Part shown: piece by piece, positions 41,094 through 41,804 of the stretch | Layout: each line of letters begins with the position of its first letter | Numbering within the stretch: position 1 is the stretch's first letter | DNA from: UBA4923 sp964486135 | GTDB taxonomy: Bacteria; Bacillota; Clostridia; Saccharofermentanales; DTU023 | NCBI GenBank assembly: GCA_964486135.1 | Contig: CAZAKT010000015.1 | Location: 1 to 41,804 of the forward strand | Direction: 5' to 3' | Length of the DNA stretch: 41,804 nucleotides | Notes under the pieces: model-generated | Databases searched by the model: none | Seen by the model: only the letters and a program-made list of their open reading frames with translations | Told to the model about the DNA's origin: nothing | Position numbers and translations under genes: made by a program

Positions 41094-41804
41094 CTAGGCC
41101 GCCGTCTCGAACTGGCTGTTGTAGAGGCTGGCATAAAAGCCCTCCAAGGCCATCAGCTCCTCGTGGCTTCCGCGCTCAATTATCCTGCCCTCCTGCATGA
41201 CCAGGATCACATCGGAGTTCTTGATGGTGGAGAGCCGGTGGGCGATGATAAAGGAGGTCCGACCGCCCATGAGCTTGTCCAGGGCCTGCTGGATACTGAG
41301 CTCAGTCCGGGTGTCAATGGAGCTGGTTGCCTCATCCAGTATAAGCATGGGGGCATTCTCAATCATGGCCCGGGCGATGGTAATCTGCTGTTTCTGACCC
41401 GCTGACAGGTTCATCTCATCACCCAGCACCGTGTCATAGCCCTGTGGCAAGGTCTCTATGAAGTGGTGAAGGCCAACTGCCTCACAGGCTTGGATAAGCT
41501 CTTCCTCCTCCACCCCCTCCTTGCTGTAGATAATATTCTCCCTGATGGTGCCCTCGAAGAGCCAGGTATCCTGCAGGACCATACAGAACTGTTCCCTTAC
41601 CTGCTCCCGTCTGAGTTCGCGGATATCAATCCCGTCAATGGTGATGGATCCGTGCTCTATCTCATAAAAACGCATGAGGAGGTTGACCATGGTGGTCTTT
41701 CCGGCCCCGGTCGGTCCGACGATGGCGATTTTCTGCCCCGGCTTGGCCCAGGCTGTGAAGTCCTGGATGACATCGGTTTCCATACCCTCATAGCGGAATC
41801 TGAC
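41094..41804 (-). CDS. ABC exporter (fused membrane/ATPase), C-terminal ATPase part
   Basis: The frame enters from the right edge with VRFRYEGMETDVI, the usual start of the nucleotide-binding domain, so the membrane domain lies outside the window. Seen: Walker A GPTGAGKTT, the Q-loop and x-loop region VLQDTWLFEGTIRENI, the signature LSAGQKQQITIARAM (Ala where Gly is usual), Walker B LILDEATSSID with catalytic Glu, and the H-loop IIAHRLSTI. The closest pattern is the B-type multidrug or lipid exporters that act as heterodimers (for example the BmrCD or YheHI type); a partner gene would be expected upstream outside the window. It ends with TAG at 41094. Confidence 0.9.
   Translation of the reverse strand, partial: VRFRYEGMETDVIQDFTAWAKPGQKIAIVGPTGAGKTTMVNLLMRFYEIEHGSITIDGIDIRELRREQVREQFCMVLQDTWLFEGTIRENIIYSKEGVEEEELIQACEAVGLHHFIETLPQGYDTVLGDEMNLSAGQKQQITIARAMIENAPMLILDEATSSIDTRTELSIQQALDKLMGGRTSFIIAHRLSTIKNSDVILVMQEGRIIERGSHEELMALEGFYASLYNSQFETAA

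Noticed and set aside
1..41804. Mobile elements, prophage genes, CRISPR arrays or defence systems
   Set aside because: No transposase, integrase, phage structural gene, regular spaced repeat array or defence gene set was recognised.

Overview
The window looks like a chromosomal segment of a high-GC member of the Bacillota, most likely class Clostridia. The reasons are strong GGAGG-type ribosome binding sites, a SecA with the C-terminal zinc tail, a radC-mreC-mreD-PBP2 cluster of the kind seen in Clostridia, an MEP-pathway ispD, an oppBCDF-type importer with a lipoprotein receptor, and DUF5702-like/TadE-like secreted genes. Two N runs (10 and 100 bases) show that it is a scaffolded draft, possibly metagenome-assembled. 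No phage, insertion sequence, integrase or CRISPR array was seen; this is mostly core chromosome. Layout: (1) 1-2133: the 3' end of tRNA-Thr(CGT), a bidirectional terminator and a flavin/Fe-S ene-reductase. (2) 2181-7027: secA coupled to transketolase. (3) 7115-9857: three overlapping or closely spaced genes for TadE-like and DUF5702-like envelope proteins, without any Tad motor gene in view. (4) 9991-19758: a long leftward series ysxC, comEC, holA, radC, mreC, mreD, PBP2, a degenerate methylglyoxal-synthase-like gene and an MBL-fold hydrolase. mreB, minCDE and rodA, which often sit in such clusters, are absent here. (5) 19810-22329: two tandem, diverged PRPP-synthase paralogues on the plus strand. 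(6) 22331-29425, leftward: HIT protein, alaS, a PP2C-like/transmembrane/LysM protein, ispD and radA. (7) 29590-31347: an acyl-CoA ligase on the plus strand. (8) 31344-34568, leftward: HAD phosphatase, tRNA-Ala(CGC), xthA, a short-chain dehydrogenase split by a gap, and thpR. (9) 34706-40804: oligopeptide transporter genes in the order oppB-C-D-F followed by the substrate-binding protein, which is damaged by the second gap and reads in permuted order. (10) 40805-41093: a promoter, structured leader and terminator ahead of oppB. (11) 41094-41804: the C-terminal part of an ABC exporter, cut by the window edge. The genes serve envelope growth (mreCD, PBP2, secA, the TadE-like cassette, the LysM sensor-like protein), nucleotide and central metabolism (transketolase makes pentose phosphate; the PRPP synthases use ribose 5-phosphate), translation and repair (alaS, holA, radA, radC, xthA) and peptide uptake. 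The most unusual items are the predicted pseudo-PP2C/LysM membrane protein, the PRPP-synthase pair in which the upstream member lacks several conserved residues, the methylglyoxal-synthase homologue without its catalytic residues, the permuted substrate-binding protein, and the attenuator-like leader of the opp operon. All function calls rest on reading motifs by eye and on memory of the families; no database search was run.
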